DNA of 64,000 nucleotides from NCBI GenBank assembly GCA_023953695.1, contig JAMLJG010000001.1:1-64000 (forward strand), written 5' to 3'. The stretch comes from Kiritimatiellia bacterium. GTDB taxonomy: Bacteria > Verrucomicrobiota > Kiritimatiellia > CAIVKH01. The notes under the pieces were generated by a model. That model worked only from the letters and a program-made list of their open reading frames with translations, did no database searches and had not been told where the DNA came from. This document shows, piece after piece, positions 45,101 to 52,430 of this stretch. The first letter of the stretch is position 1. Each line of letters begins with the position of its first letter. Position numbers and translations under genes: made by a program.

Positions 45101-45533
45101 CGATAAGACTCCCGACCACCGGGAGCCCGCGCCTCATGAACATGGCGCTCTCGTTCGGCGATTCCACGACTTCCTGAAGGAAGCCGGGTGCCCGGCTCTG
45201 CGTGTACTTGCCCAGCGCGGGTAGATACAGCCAGAGGTTGGTGCCGTCGGAAATACATTCCATGCCGGAAGCCTTGAAACCGCCCGTGAACCGCAGGGAT
45301 ATCCGGTTCGGTCGCGCGACGGCCAGCGTGGAGTTCGCTTCGAAAATCTGGCTCATGCCCTCGTGGCGGATCGCCGTGCTGGCCGCGATATCGGCGGAGA
45401 AAGACTCCGCCTTCTGAAAGAAATCACAGACACGGCGCAACACCTGGCGGACCGTGGGCTCGGCGGGTTCCTCGGCGAAGCAGACGGCGGTGAGGACGAC
45501 AAACGACAACGCGCAGGCAAGGAAATGTTTCAT
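42192..45533 (-). CDS. exported fusion: LolA-like, thioredoxin-like and DUF1080-like domains
   Basis: A 1113-aa protein with a signal peptide (MKHFLACALSFVVLTAVCFA). Residues about 25-255 look like the DUF2092/LolA outer-membrane-lipoprotein carrier fold (ADIAASTAIRHEGMSQIFEA, DVFRFDPPADAKKV). About 265-400 is a TlpA/ResA-type thioredoxin domain with an intact WCPPC redox pair (VLDFWAIWCPPCRKALP). A roughly 500-residue helical part with TPR-like content follows. The last 190 residues form a DUF1080/laminin-G-like sandwich (DLMPSAGFAGWRKKDGDWSV). It has the GC content of the core genome, unlike the debris beside it. It may link periplasmic disulfide chemistry with lipid or glycan binding; function unknown. 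Confidence 0.75.
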   Translation of the reverse strand: MKHFLACALSFVVLTAVCFAEEPAEPTVRQVLRRVCDFFQKAESFSADIAASTAIRHEGMSQIFEANSTLAVARPNRISLRFTGGFKASGMECISDGTNLWLYLPALGKYTQSRAPGFLQEVVESPNESAMFMRRGLPVVGSLIAGDPYEQMMEGVTEVTHLGREAVDGAECHHLRFTQEQFDWELWVDAGETPIVRKLVMDMSKAYRDTGKDRMMKTTYSYTNWSVGQPIPDDVFRFDPPADAKKVASFMQEDDEGPHPLVGQKAPDFPMKLLDGGATNLVAHAGRIVVLDFWAIWCPPCRKALPIVAKVAESFRTNGVAFYAVNLGDPTDKIRKFLDAQKITCPVVVDEERKSGTLYEAEAIPQTVLIDRAGIVQVVHRGFSPTLERDLRADIEALLAGRDLASATLSNAATHAESPRRGRLFEGKPLPAGTNAVTRFDVARMVNASNQRLVVDVYKRLGIRDPAWDEEALKCLEGYAAMAAEVPGAPSEIEMRDAVARLAENGCQDPLILYFHGVQLRRMKNWGSAEPYLRRAIDGFQRTNYPAFRSFMCSARLTQVYNALPNSYNQYKKWGERMMTYLAASAADDSFLPGEQRLFFDSVEEQVTAFNVFSYTNLYERLLATPGANPWIVKTTEGRAEIRKAWRDRGSGYASTVSEEGWVGFKEHLELAKKALTEAWEMNPKEPHAAAGMIEVSMGLQNGEEMRLWFDRAVEAQFDYIPAYGHLLWAMRPRWFGSHREMLAFGTECMETKRYDTAVPWVFFTAVRDIGKELDDWKEAFRKKDTYRRLCELYEGYISETNRIGTLSFYQSHYAVTAWAAGEFVKAREMLQAVGGELDPAVTENLDFNPQVMKGEVALATGPDGETAQAALDARARGDDKEALRLFEKLAASANLDEEARFALDDHLFVLRAEDKLENGDWVDLMPSAGFAGWRKKDGDWSVMGTNTVRGRTDSKGTCNMVCQAGIGSNFEVKATIRFVTDNRSQNQACITIGKPSNHHRFAGLRLYKSGDKVKAELDQISGGKKDALPIEKADSYKVLIQVWEGRATVYVNGKAIYANENPATEPTSDWDGAIGLYAYLRRLPDMISDYSELQVRRLTAKPIGFDDGTFRE

Positions 45534-45726
45534 CGAAAACCCTCGGTTATTCTGCCATTGGTTCCTTTGAACAGTATGAAGAACGAATAGTACGGTTGGG
45601 TAACGAAGAACACAACAGATATCAGAGATCAGAGGTCAGAACCTCGAATGGTAGTGTCCAAAAAGTTCTGCAAAAGAGGGTCGCAGTAGTCTCCTCTGCT
45701 AGAGACCAGAAAGGAACAGGAGAACC

Positions 45727-46874
45727 ATGACCCGAAAGAAGAGTATGCTGAACGTGGAAGAGATCAAAGCCGCATTGACCAGCCAGGAGGATTTTCTGCG
45801 GCCGTTGGTGCAGAAGGTGGTGCAGGACGTGTTGGAAGCGGAGATGGCCGAAGCACTTGGGGTGATATGAGAACGGATTCGAGACGCGCGGCAACAATAC
45901 CGAGTGATTATTATCGGGCGAAACTGATCACGCGTGTAGGGTAAGATCAGAGCTGCGGGCACTTAGGATTCGCCCAACATGATTTTCGACGGAGGTCTGT
46001 GGCGCGGCATGTTGGAGCAGAAGCAGCAGACAACGCTTATGAGATGTGCGTCCAGGGTGTCAGACGCGGAAGGCCGGCGACGATCACCGAGGAACGGTGC
46101 GGTGTCGCGTTCAAAGCGGCACAACGCGGATGAATAAGAACTGATGAACAGCTGATAGCGTTCAACACCGTCGACTGACCAGGAATACGCATCTGATCGG
46201 ATGAAAGCCGAGCGCGTGCGAGGCTGGGCATGCAGCCCCGGAGCCGTACTGATCGTTGCACTGGTTGATGGCGCCGGGAAGTCTTGGGGTAGAACTGGCA
46301 AAACCGGGAAATAAAATGTTGGAAAGGTTTTCTTCACGGGCTGAAGCGAGCGGGTTGCGCGGAGTAGAGTTCGTGGTGAGCGACGACGCGTAACGATAAA
46401 GATCCATGTTCATTGAGGCGGCCTGCGCAGCTGCCACGTGCACTTTCAGAAACGCGCTCGATTACCTGCCGCGCAAAGGGGGATGATGACCGCTCGACGG
46501 AGCTGAGGTAGCTGTGTCGATCGGCGTGATCTGGAAGAGGCGCGGAGAGATCTGGCTGGGTGAAGTGTATGGTCGGGACAAAGTACGCGAAGCTACGCGA
46601 CTGGTGGAAGAGAAAACATCGAGGTCTACGTTCACTGCTGTTGAGGGCGCATCACAAACACCTGAAGAGCACGAATCTGTTGGAGCGACTCAACCAGGAG
46701 ATCAAGCGACGAACCTTGGTAGTCAGGATCTTTCCAAACGCGGAGAGCGCGTTGCGGTTGATCCGGGCGCTGGCGGTGGAGATTCACGAGGACTGGATCG
46801 AACAGCACCGGTACCTGAACATGGAACTGCTACGCGAACAAAGGAAACAGCAACAGCGGAAAGATGCCGCCTAG
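45727..46874 (+). pseudogene. decayed IS256-family transposase
   Basis: The start MTRKKSMLNVEEIKAAL and SQEDFLRPLVQKVVQDVLEA with EMAEALG is the IS256/mutator transposase N terminus, then a stop follows. Scattered fragments in other frames recall the family: YYRAKLITRVG, a CVQGV segment near 46040, GLRGVEFVVSDDA near 46350, and FRNALDYLPRK near 46445. The C-terminal part is intact (46560-46874): STNLLERLNQEIKRRTLVV, RIFPNAESALRLIRALAVE, then RYLNMELLREQ. Multiple frameshifts and stops make it inactive. No clean terminal inverted repeats were identified. Confidence 0.85.
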
Positions 46875-46950
46875 TCGAAACGGAGTTACCCACAGCCCCC
46901 GCTCCGGCCGATGGAGCCTCCGCGGTGGCCATGGATAACTCCTTGAAGGA

Positions 46951-47295
46951 ACGAGCCATGACCTTTTTGCAGAACTTGACGGGCACAACTTGTCGGAATA
47001 CTACCGCCCTCTGCCAGAACTCGATGAGTGGATCCGCCGCCGTTTGCGAATGTGCTATTGGAAACAATGGCGTCGCTGCCGCAAGCGGGTACGTGAACTA
47101 CTCAAGCTGGGCGTATCGGAAAGCCAAGCGGTTCTGACCGCGCTCAGCCGAAAGAGTTACTGGCATCTATCCAGAACGATGGCGACCCAAAGCGGCATCA
47201 CCAACGCATGGCTGGAATCACAAGGACTGGTCTCGGTGCGCACCCTGTGGATTGCGTTTCACTACCCGGCAACCATACCGATGTTCCCTGTCTGA
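46951..47295 (+). pseudogene. ltrA: group II intron maturase, C-terminal fragment
   Basis: The frame reads EYYRPLPELDEWIRRRLRMC, YWKQWRRCRKRVRELLKLG, then SESQAVLTALSRKSYWHLSR and a Cterminal TNAWLESQGLVSVRTLW. This is the GIIM maturase-specific domain (ld-WiRRRLR-x-x-xWKqW). The reverse-transcriptase domain is missing; the sequence joins directly to IS256 debris. A domain-V-like remnant follows. Confidence 0.85.
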
Positions 47296-47312
47296 ATCAG
47301 AGGGAAATCTTC

Positions 47313-47348
47313 AACCGCCGTGTGCGTATCACCGTCAGGTGTGGGAGT
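47313..47348 (+). ncRNA. degenerate group II intron domain V/3' end
   Basis: AACCGCCGTGTGCG followed by CCGTCAGGTGTGGGAG resembles the 3' catalytic hairpin that follows maturase genes in bacterial group II introns, but with bases missing. It is probably inactive. Confidence 0.4.
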
Positions 47349-48116
47349 CTACTAACCCCGCCGGTTAGGTCGGGGCGACCCGATTCGACGATTCTTCTTC
47401 TTATCCGCGCCAGAATGACAAGAAAGAGAGCCGGATTCCGAGTATAGTACAAGTGGTGGTTCCAAACTGCGCCCGCGAGGATTGACACGGTATGGAGTTG
47501 TTTCATATGCCCAACTGAGGATGTCGCCACCACCAGCGCCCCCAAGCGAGTTACTGCGACTCCACGTAGCGAGAACCGCTGTCAATTGTGAATCTGAATA
47601 CCGAAATAACCGGCTTCATTCGGGGAACCCAAATGCCAATGCTGCCAATGTTGTTCCATGCTGAGAATAGCGACCTGTCTTCCACCGATCCCAGTGTGTT
47701 TTCCTGGATTGATTGTCCCGGCTGCTGGTTGACAAGACTTCCAGCACTGGCGGGGACGGGCGCCAGTCAACACGGCATTACTGTCTGTGGGACGATCTCG
47801 AAACCAAGTTCTCGGTTTGTAGAATGAACCACATGCCATTTGAACACCGAGACTGGTTTGCTAGCTGGCGGTTGCCGTATCTGGTCATGTTTATGGCTCG
47901 TCAAGCCGCGGAACATAGACGTCGCCATGTATTGGCCGCACAGAGGGCGAGTTGAACCACAACAGGAGAAACCGCTGGACCTTGCATTGCGATTCCTCCT
48001 TGCTGGTTTCTATGAGTCGATAAAAATCAGTTTTTCCATCACGGCGCAGCCGGATTCCTGTTGCTGGTCTTGGTCGAAGGAAGAAGGGCTGCCCTTGGTA
48101 ACGCGAAGCGAAGTAC
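47349..48116. other. gene-free AT-richer stretch in the island
   Basis: Only short frames without family resemblance or good ribosome sites are present. There is a local ACCCCGCC/GGTCGGGG inverted repeat near 47353-47376. I see no attC-like site or intact gene. Confidence 0.4.
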
Positions 48117-49112
48117 GGGTCAGTTCTGGGTAACGCAGCAACTTGGTCACTGAGCAGTCCTTGCGCCAATGGAAGAAGCCAGTTGGTTCATGGCCGCCGC
48201 CCATGTGCAGACGCGGCGATCCACTTCATCACTGTTTCTGCGCAAGCGGGCGCTCAGCGCTCCATCATCCATCCTCGGTTTGCTCCTCCAAGTCGGATCT
48301 CTCCCATCCGCGGTGCTTAACTCTTCCGAATCAACCGCTTCCGCCTGAACTTCCGGCAGATTCCGCGCGTTCGGCCTCGCCAGTGTTCCGCTCCCATGCG
48401 TTCGGATACTTCAGCAATAACCTGACGCAGGAAAGTTTCATCCCCGAAGCACCACCTCGCCGAATCGCCGCATACTCAACCGGTACATCCCCCCTGATCA
48501 ACGGCCTCGATCGCACGGCTCCAGCGCCCGGCGTCCTGCTGCACTGTCCTTGGGAAATACCCACTCCCTTCCATCAGCCGATCCACGCAGCCACGGCCAT
48601 CGTCAAGCTTCCGGGAGTCTTCATATTCCGGCTAACTGCTCCAGCGATATGTCACCAACTGTTCATCCGCCGCCAGCAGCAGTCCGGCCTTCGCTGGATT
48701 CAAGTGAACGTAGTCACAAAACTGGAAATACCCGTCACCTGTGCCGTCAACCACTTTAAGGTTTTATAGCGCCTGGCAAACACGTGACCTGATCGCGATG
48801 TCGGCGGTTGAAGCGCATCGTGGTACCTAAAACCACTTCATCCCCAAGCACTGAATTGTTCCTGTGGTGTTTCCACCACAAGGAAATGGTTGTCCATCAA
48901 GCAGAGCGCATGCACTTCCAGCCCACCGCACACCTCACCCACCGCGATCAGAAACCCGTCCCGATCTCCGTCGTCCAGGAAGATTGCCTCCCGCCGATCT
49001 CCGCGGCTCAACACGTGATAGATCGCTCCCGGATACTGCACTCGTAACTTTCTCGCCATGTCACAAGAGACTAGCCACCCGAGATAAAATAATCAATACC
49101 AAGAACTGACCC
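48117..49112 (-). mobile_element. RAYT/Y1-transposase element with inverted ends
   Basis: GGGTCAGTTCTGGGTA (48117-48132) and TACCAAGAACTGACCC (49097-49112) are inverted copies bounding a decayed REP-associated tyrosine transposase gene. The boundary motif recurs at 49442-49457 and 42165-42180. Confidence 0.6.
48143..49059 (-). pseudogene. decayed RAYT (Y1_Tnp) transposase
   Basis: It starts MARKLRVQYPGAIYHVLSRG and continues DRREAIFLDDGDRDGFLIAV and VHALCLMDNHF-LVVETPQ (HUH-like His motif region, one base lost). With frameshifts it continues through a RRH-x-x-F-x-H-V-FARRYK region, then VVDGTGDGYFQFCDYVHLNP, AKAGLLLAADEQLVTYRWSS, a stop where Tyr is expected, and a C-terminal KWIAASAHMG. Several stops and shifts make it a pseudogene. 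Confidence 0.8.
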
Positions 49113-49124
49113 CTTTCTCGCTGC

Positions 49125-49457
49125 GCCGATGTCGGCGGTTGAAGCGCATCGTATAGGTACCCAGCAACCACTTCATCCCTGCCACCAAATTGCCCTGTGG
49201 TGTTTCCACCACAAGGTGAAAATGGTTGTCCATCAAGCAGAGCGCATGCACTTCCTGCCCGACTTCGTGCGTAATACCTCACCAGCCTGCGATCAGAAAC
49301 CCGTCCCGATCTCCGTCGTCCAGGAAGATTGCCTCCCGCCGATCTCCGCGGCTCAACACGTGATAGATCGCTCCCGGATACTGCACTCGTAACTTTCTCG
49401 CCATGTCACAAGAGACTAGCCACCCGAGATAAAATAATCAATACCAAGAACTGACCC
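49125..49457 (-). pseudogene. truncated second RAYT copy
   Basis: A near-identical copy of the first third of the transposase at 48143-49059 (start at 49404), ending at RRHR, where it runs into the leader of the other copy. It keeps NHFHLVVETPQGNLVAGMKW, LLGTYTMRFNRRH, better preserved than copy 1 there. The region after GFLI is rearranged. The two copies share long exact stretches, including 49261-49457 versus about 48942-49112. Confidence 0.75.
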
Positions 49458-49460
49458 CTC

Positions 49461-49480
49461 TCGCTGCCCTTGTTAGCCCG
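49461..49480. other. attC-like half site
   Basis: On the minus strand CGGGCTAACAAGGGCAGCGA begins 8 bases after the methylase stop. It resembles the R''-L'' end of an integron attC (YTAAC core plus complementary box). The other half is not found; the RAYT copy abuts it, so the site was probably split by that insertion. Confidence 0.45.
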
Positions 49481-49487
49481 GAATATC

Positions 49488-50153
49488 TTACGCGGGTTCG
49501 AGAAGACGCATTTGAAGGTCGGAATGACTCATTTCGCAGATGATGTCATGAAATGAGTTCTGCTCGACATCTTCGTCACCTCCACCGATCCCACCTTCGC
49601 GTCGAAAACGAGCAAACAGCTCAAGATAAGGGTTGGGCGAACACTCCTCGATCAGATTGTATATTTCATCAGGCTTGCGAGAGTGTTCGCGTTTCCGAGT
49701 CGGTACGATGTTGACCTGAGTTCTTCCGGGTTGGAGAGTGCGCATGCTTCCGCGAAGTCCGAACAGAAGCAACTCCGTTACATTTCGGAAATAGAAGCCA
49801 ACTCCGCGACCGTCGGGGCCACCGTCCTTCCTGATTTTGTACCACACAATATTCGTCTTATACGTGAAGCCCCACGCCTCCATTACCCGAAGTCCATCCT
49901 GTAGGAGTGCGTTAGGAACCCACAGATATAGGTGTGAGCGAGCAGCGGCCATCTTGGCGACCGGCAACTCCATGATCTCCTTCAACTCCATCGTTGGATA
50001 GCGAAGCAACCTCTTGTGCTCGGGAGCCATCTTTCCCGTTCGATTCTGGAACTGCCACGGTGGGTCGGCCAGGATGGTTGAGTATCGCTGATCGGTCTTC
50101 GCCAGCAGGTCGTCAGCAGGTGTGGGTTGCGGCAGATTAACAATTTTTGTCAT
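49488..50153 (-). CDS. MT-A70-family adenine DNA methyltransferase
   Basis: A 221-aa protein with the catalytic ADPPW motif (YSTILADPPWQFQNRTGKMA), HLYLWVPNALLQDGLRVMEA and WGFTYKTNIVWYK, all typical of the MT-A70 N6-adenine methylases. The C-terminal part holds the AdoMet region (KPDEIYNLIEECSPNPYLELFAR). Its start lies inside the 3' end of the restriction gene (17-base overlap), so endonuclease and methylase are co-translated. It probably protects the host site of the partner enzyme. GC is lower than in core genes. Confidence 0.88.
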   Translation of the reverse strand: MTKIVNLPQPTPADDLLAKTDQRYSTILADPPWQFQNRTGKMAPEHKRLLRYPTMELKEIMELPVAKMAAARSHLYLWVPNALLQDGLRVMEAWGFTYKTNIVWYKIRKDGGPDGRGVGFYFRNVTELLLFGLRGSMRTLQPGRTQVNIVPTRKREHSRKPDEIYNLIEECSPNPYLELFARFRREGGIGGGDEDVEQNSFHDIICEMSHSDLQMRLLEPA

Positions 50154-50730
50154 AAAGCGCGTCCTTGATTCCGAAAACGAGAATTGGGCAACCTCCTGCG
50201 CCGCCGCCTTCAATCTTTGGCAGGAGCTTGCTCAAGTGCGTTGTTGATTGCCCGTACGACTTGCCTCGGCCAAGACTGTCAAAAATGGCCTGAAGCGCGT
50301 CTGAGCGGGTGACGATGATCCCGACAGATACTACGCGAAGGTCGAAAAGTAGCCGGAAGTTGTTCAGGTCCCGGTCGTAGAACGGGTCCTTGTTGTTCCA
50401 CTCAATCTCGAGCGCCACGCGATTCTTGAAGCAATCAACGGAATGGGTCGGACTGTCCGCCTTCTTTCCATCGACGACCACGGAGGTGTCGAACTGTTTC
50501 TCGGACCAACCTTTTGCTTGGTTCAGGTTCAGGTCGAACCACTTGGAAATGTCGGACTTGTTTCCGCCGCCCTTGACGATGTAGCTCTTGCAGAGGCGGA
50601 ATCGTGGCAGAACATCGCATAGGTCGGCCCATTCGCTCGGGAAATCGGTCTCAAGAATGGCCGTGGCATGACGCCACTCGTAGACTTCAAATCGCTCGCG
50701 TATGGACTTCGGTAGTGCTGTAATTGGCAT
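50137..50730 (-). CDS. BglII/BstYI-family type II restriction endonuclease
   Basis: A 197-aa endonuclease. The family core is visible: DSPTHSVDCFKNRVALEIEW then NNKDPFYDRDLNNFRLLFD (Asp/Glu metal ligands in D-x-x-K-x-x-V-x-x-E-x-E-W), SVGIIVTRSDALQ, and GGGAGGCPILVFGIK near the C terminus. By homology it would cut a GATC-centred hexamer such as AGATCT or RGATCY. It is first in the operon, with the methylase second, an order that risks self-cleavage on transfer unless expression is timed. Confidence 0.85.
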   Translation of the reverse strand: MPITALPKSIRERFEVYEWRHATAILETDFPSEWADLCDVLPRFRLCKSYIVKGGGNKSDISKWFDLNLNQAKGWSEKQFDTSVVVDGKKADSPTHSVDCFKNRVALEIEWNNKDPFYDRDLNNFRLLFDLRVVSVGIIVTRSDALQAIFDSLGRGKSYGQSTTHLSKLLPKIEGGGAGGCPILVFGIKDALYDKNC

Positions 50731-50780
50731 GGTGTCACTCTAGCGGCGCGCTTTCTTGTTTTCGAGAAGTTTTCCTCATG

Positions 50781-50921
50781 GGCTAATGCGAAGCTGACCG
50801 GAACCGCGCACGAGAATCGAGACGAAAATGAGCGGAGCGCAATTTGAGTCGAGAATCGAGGAAGCGGCGTGAAGTCCAGCGTGCCGGGGCGTCGGTTCCG
50901 GCCTGAGCGCTTGGTTAGCGC
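50781..50921. repeat. attC-like palindromic site A
   Basis: Outer arms GGCTAATGCGAAGC and GCGCTTGGTTAGC, with inner arms ACCGGAACCG (50798-50807) and CGGTTCCGG (50893-50901), give a 141-bp imperfect hairpin with a long central loop. The layout R''-L''-loop-L'-R' is that of integron attC sites. On the plus strand the right core is GTTAG and the left CTAAT; on the minus strand it reads CTAAC then ATTAG. About 225 bases here, with the flank, are repeated at 51560-51800. Confidence 0.6.
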
Positions 50922-51326
50922 GAGCGCTGGCGCCAAGCGCCGTATCGAGGCAGGCTTCATTAGCGATATGGCGGGGAAGCCGCCAGCGAGCGACACGGCG
51001 CTTTGCTTTTTACAGACCACACGCTTTGACCTGTGTGGTCGCGTGCCGTAGTGATGAGCGCAATCCATATTAACGATCGCACTGGTGACCGCGACCAGGC
51101 CGGCAGTACAGCTGCGTGCCGCGGCCAGCGGTACGCTGTATCAGGCGAAGTTCGGTTTCATCCGAAGTTGTCTGGTGTCTCGTGCATAACATGTGGCCCG
51201 TGTCATCAGTCCAATTCACAAATGAATCCGGCTACCGCCGCTTCCTGATGGGAAAGCTAATTCCATGCCACTCATTTCCAAGTACATCACCATATCCCAA
51301 CGCTCGCCACGTTATATTCGCCAGCT

Positions 51327-51509
51327 TCAGTGCGGCGGGCCAAGAAGTCGCTCGACCTGGGCTTTGGTCATGCCATTGGTAACCATGGCAAAAGTCTTGG
51401 GATCTGCACCATGTCCGTTCATCGCCCACACCGCAAATACCATGAAGCCACCGAAACCGATACCCAGAGTCACGGCGATGGCTCGCGCTACCGTGGCCAG
51501 CCCTTTCAT
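51327..51509 (-). CDS. small membrane protein, possibly frameshifted SmpA-like
   Basis: A 60-aa frame with one hydrophobic segment (VARAIAVTLGIGFGGFMVFA) and an NGMTKAQVERLLGPPH ending, the start of the SmpA/OmlA-type domain, which is usually much longer. The sequence continues in another frame (ANITWRALGYGDVLGNEWH), so a frameshift after residue 60 is likely. It lies between the two attC-like sites, as a cassette gene would. Function unknown. Confidence 0.45.
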   Translation of the reverse strand: MKGLATVARAIAVTLGIGFGGFMVFAVWAMNGHGADPKTFAMVTNGMTKAQVERLLGPPH

Positions 51510-51559
51510 GCGCTATCCATTCGTCTCAACCTTGTATTTGCTCAATCGAAATGTCCGCG

Positions 51560-51698
51560 GCCGAATGCGAAGCTGACCGGAACCGCGCACGAGAATCGAG
51601 ACGAAAATGAGCGGAGCGCAATTTGAGTCGAGAATCGAGGAAGCGGCGGAACCAGCGCCGGGGGGCGCGTCGGTTCCGGTCGAGCGCTTGGTTAGCGC
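51560..51698. repeat. attC-like palindromic site B
   Basis: Second copy of the hairpin seen at 50781: left arm CCGAATGCGAAGCTGACCGG, right arm CGGTTCCGGTCGAGCGCTTG then GTTAGCG. The inner stem ACCGGAACCG/CGGTTCCGGT is perfect. The repeat continues to 51790 with GCGAGACTGAGG...GCGACACGGC, which is shared with 42049-42117. A further hairpin GCGCTTGG/CCAAGCGC spans 51685-51722. Confidence 0.6.
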
Positions 51699-51853
51699 GG
51701 AGCGCGAGCGACGCGCCAAGCGCGAGACTGAGGGGCAGCTTCGCATTAGCGCGGAGGCGGCGGGGGAAGCCGCCAGCGAGCGACACGGCGCTTTGTTTTT
51801 ACAGACCATGACGCTTTGACCATGTCGCAAGGCTGTAGGAGCGGAGCGGTCCA

Positions 51854-51946
51854 GCCAATGGTCAGGCGTGGAGCGGACGCGAACCCAGGCGGTGCGCACA
51901 GCACCTGCGCCGCATATGAAGCGCACGCTCCACGCAAATGGTTGAC
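51854..51946. repeat. attC-like palindromic site C
   Basis: A 93-bp inverted repeat unrelated in sequence to sites A and B. Outer cores are GCCAAT (51854-51859) and GTTGAC (51941-51946), main arms GCGTGGAGCG (51866-51875) and CGCTCCACGC (51926-51935), and inner arms GGTGC/GCACC. The same asymmetry (CAAT versus GTTG cores) is seen as in sites A and B, which supports a common site architecture. Confidence 0.45.
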
Positions 51947-52077
51947 ACTCTTCACCTCATGCTTGCCGCCATTAATGCCGCGCATCCTCCAAAGAATAGG
52001 AGAGTGATGAAGTAAGTACAGCGCCAATCAGTAGAACTACTGGAGCATCGCGACGAACCATTTCAGCATGAATACAA

Positions 52078-52407
52078 TCATCGACGAGATCGTGGCATTT
52101 TGATATCGGCATCATAACTTCGAGATTCGCCATCGATAGAAGATAATGTCTCAGCTGAGATCTTCGCTCCTGAAGCGATGCGTGTCGGCTGTGCTGCGTG
52201 AGCTTTGGAGGAGCCTCTGGGGTTCTTTATGTATCGTCCGCACGACGGACATTGAACCGTGTCGGCTGTTGTCTCTGGGCCAACTTCAAGAAGCTGTTTG
52301 CAGTGGGGGCAGGCGAACTGGGAAGGCGTCAGTATTCCTCTTCGTTCAACCACGGTCCAGGGATTTACCTGCGCGCCTATGCCGGTGAGGGGTACGCAGC
52401 ACCACAA
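52078..52407 (-). CDS. small zinc-ribbon protein
   Basis: A frame of up to 109 aa containing one zinc ribbon with paired knuckles (FACPHCKQLLEV and VQCPSCGRYIKNP), similar in style to the ribbons at the N terminus of the 1251-aa protein. The true start is unclear; a GTG about 20 codons in, near VVERRGILTPSQ, is possible. The C-terminal half is charged and Ser/Ala-rich. It lies 24 bases after the large secreted protein gene on the same strand. Function unknown. Confidence 0.5.
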   Translation of the reverse strand: MWCCVPLTGIGAQVNPWTVVERRGILTPSQFACPHCKQLLEVGPETTADTVQCPSCGRYIKNPRGSSKAHAAQPTRIASGAKISAETLSSIDGESRSYDADIKMPRSRR

Positions 52408-52430
52408 AGCGTCTGCAGATTGTCTCTCTT

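Noticed and set aside
48143..48769. 208-codon plus-strand frame
   Set aside because: It is the complement of the decayed RAYT transposase C-terminal part.
51526..51926. Minus-strand frames of 86-137 codons over attC-like site B, and a 179-codon frame over site A
   Set aside because: They translate the palindromic repeat itself; similar peptides arise from both copies in different frames, so they are not genes.
50781..51946. CRISPR array
   Set aside because: The repeats here are long, few, palindromic and irregularly spaced; there are no short regular spacers and no cas genes.
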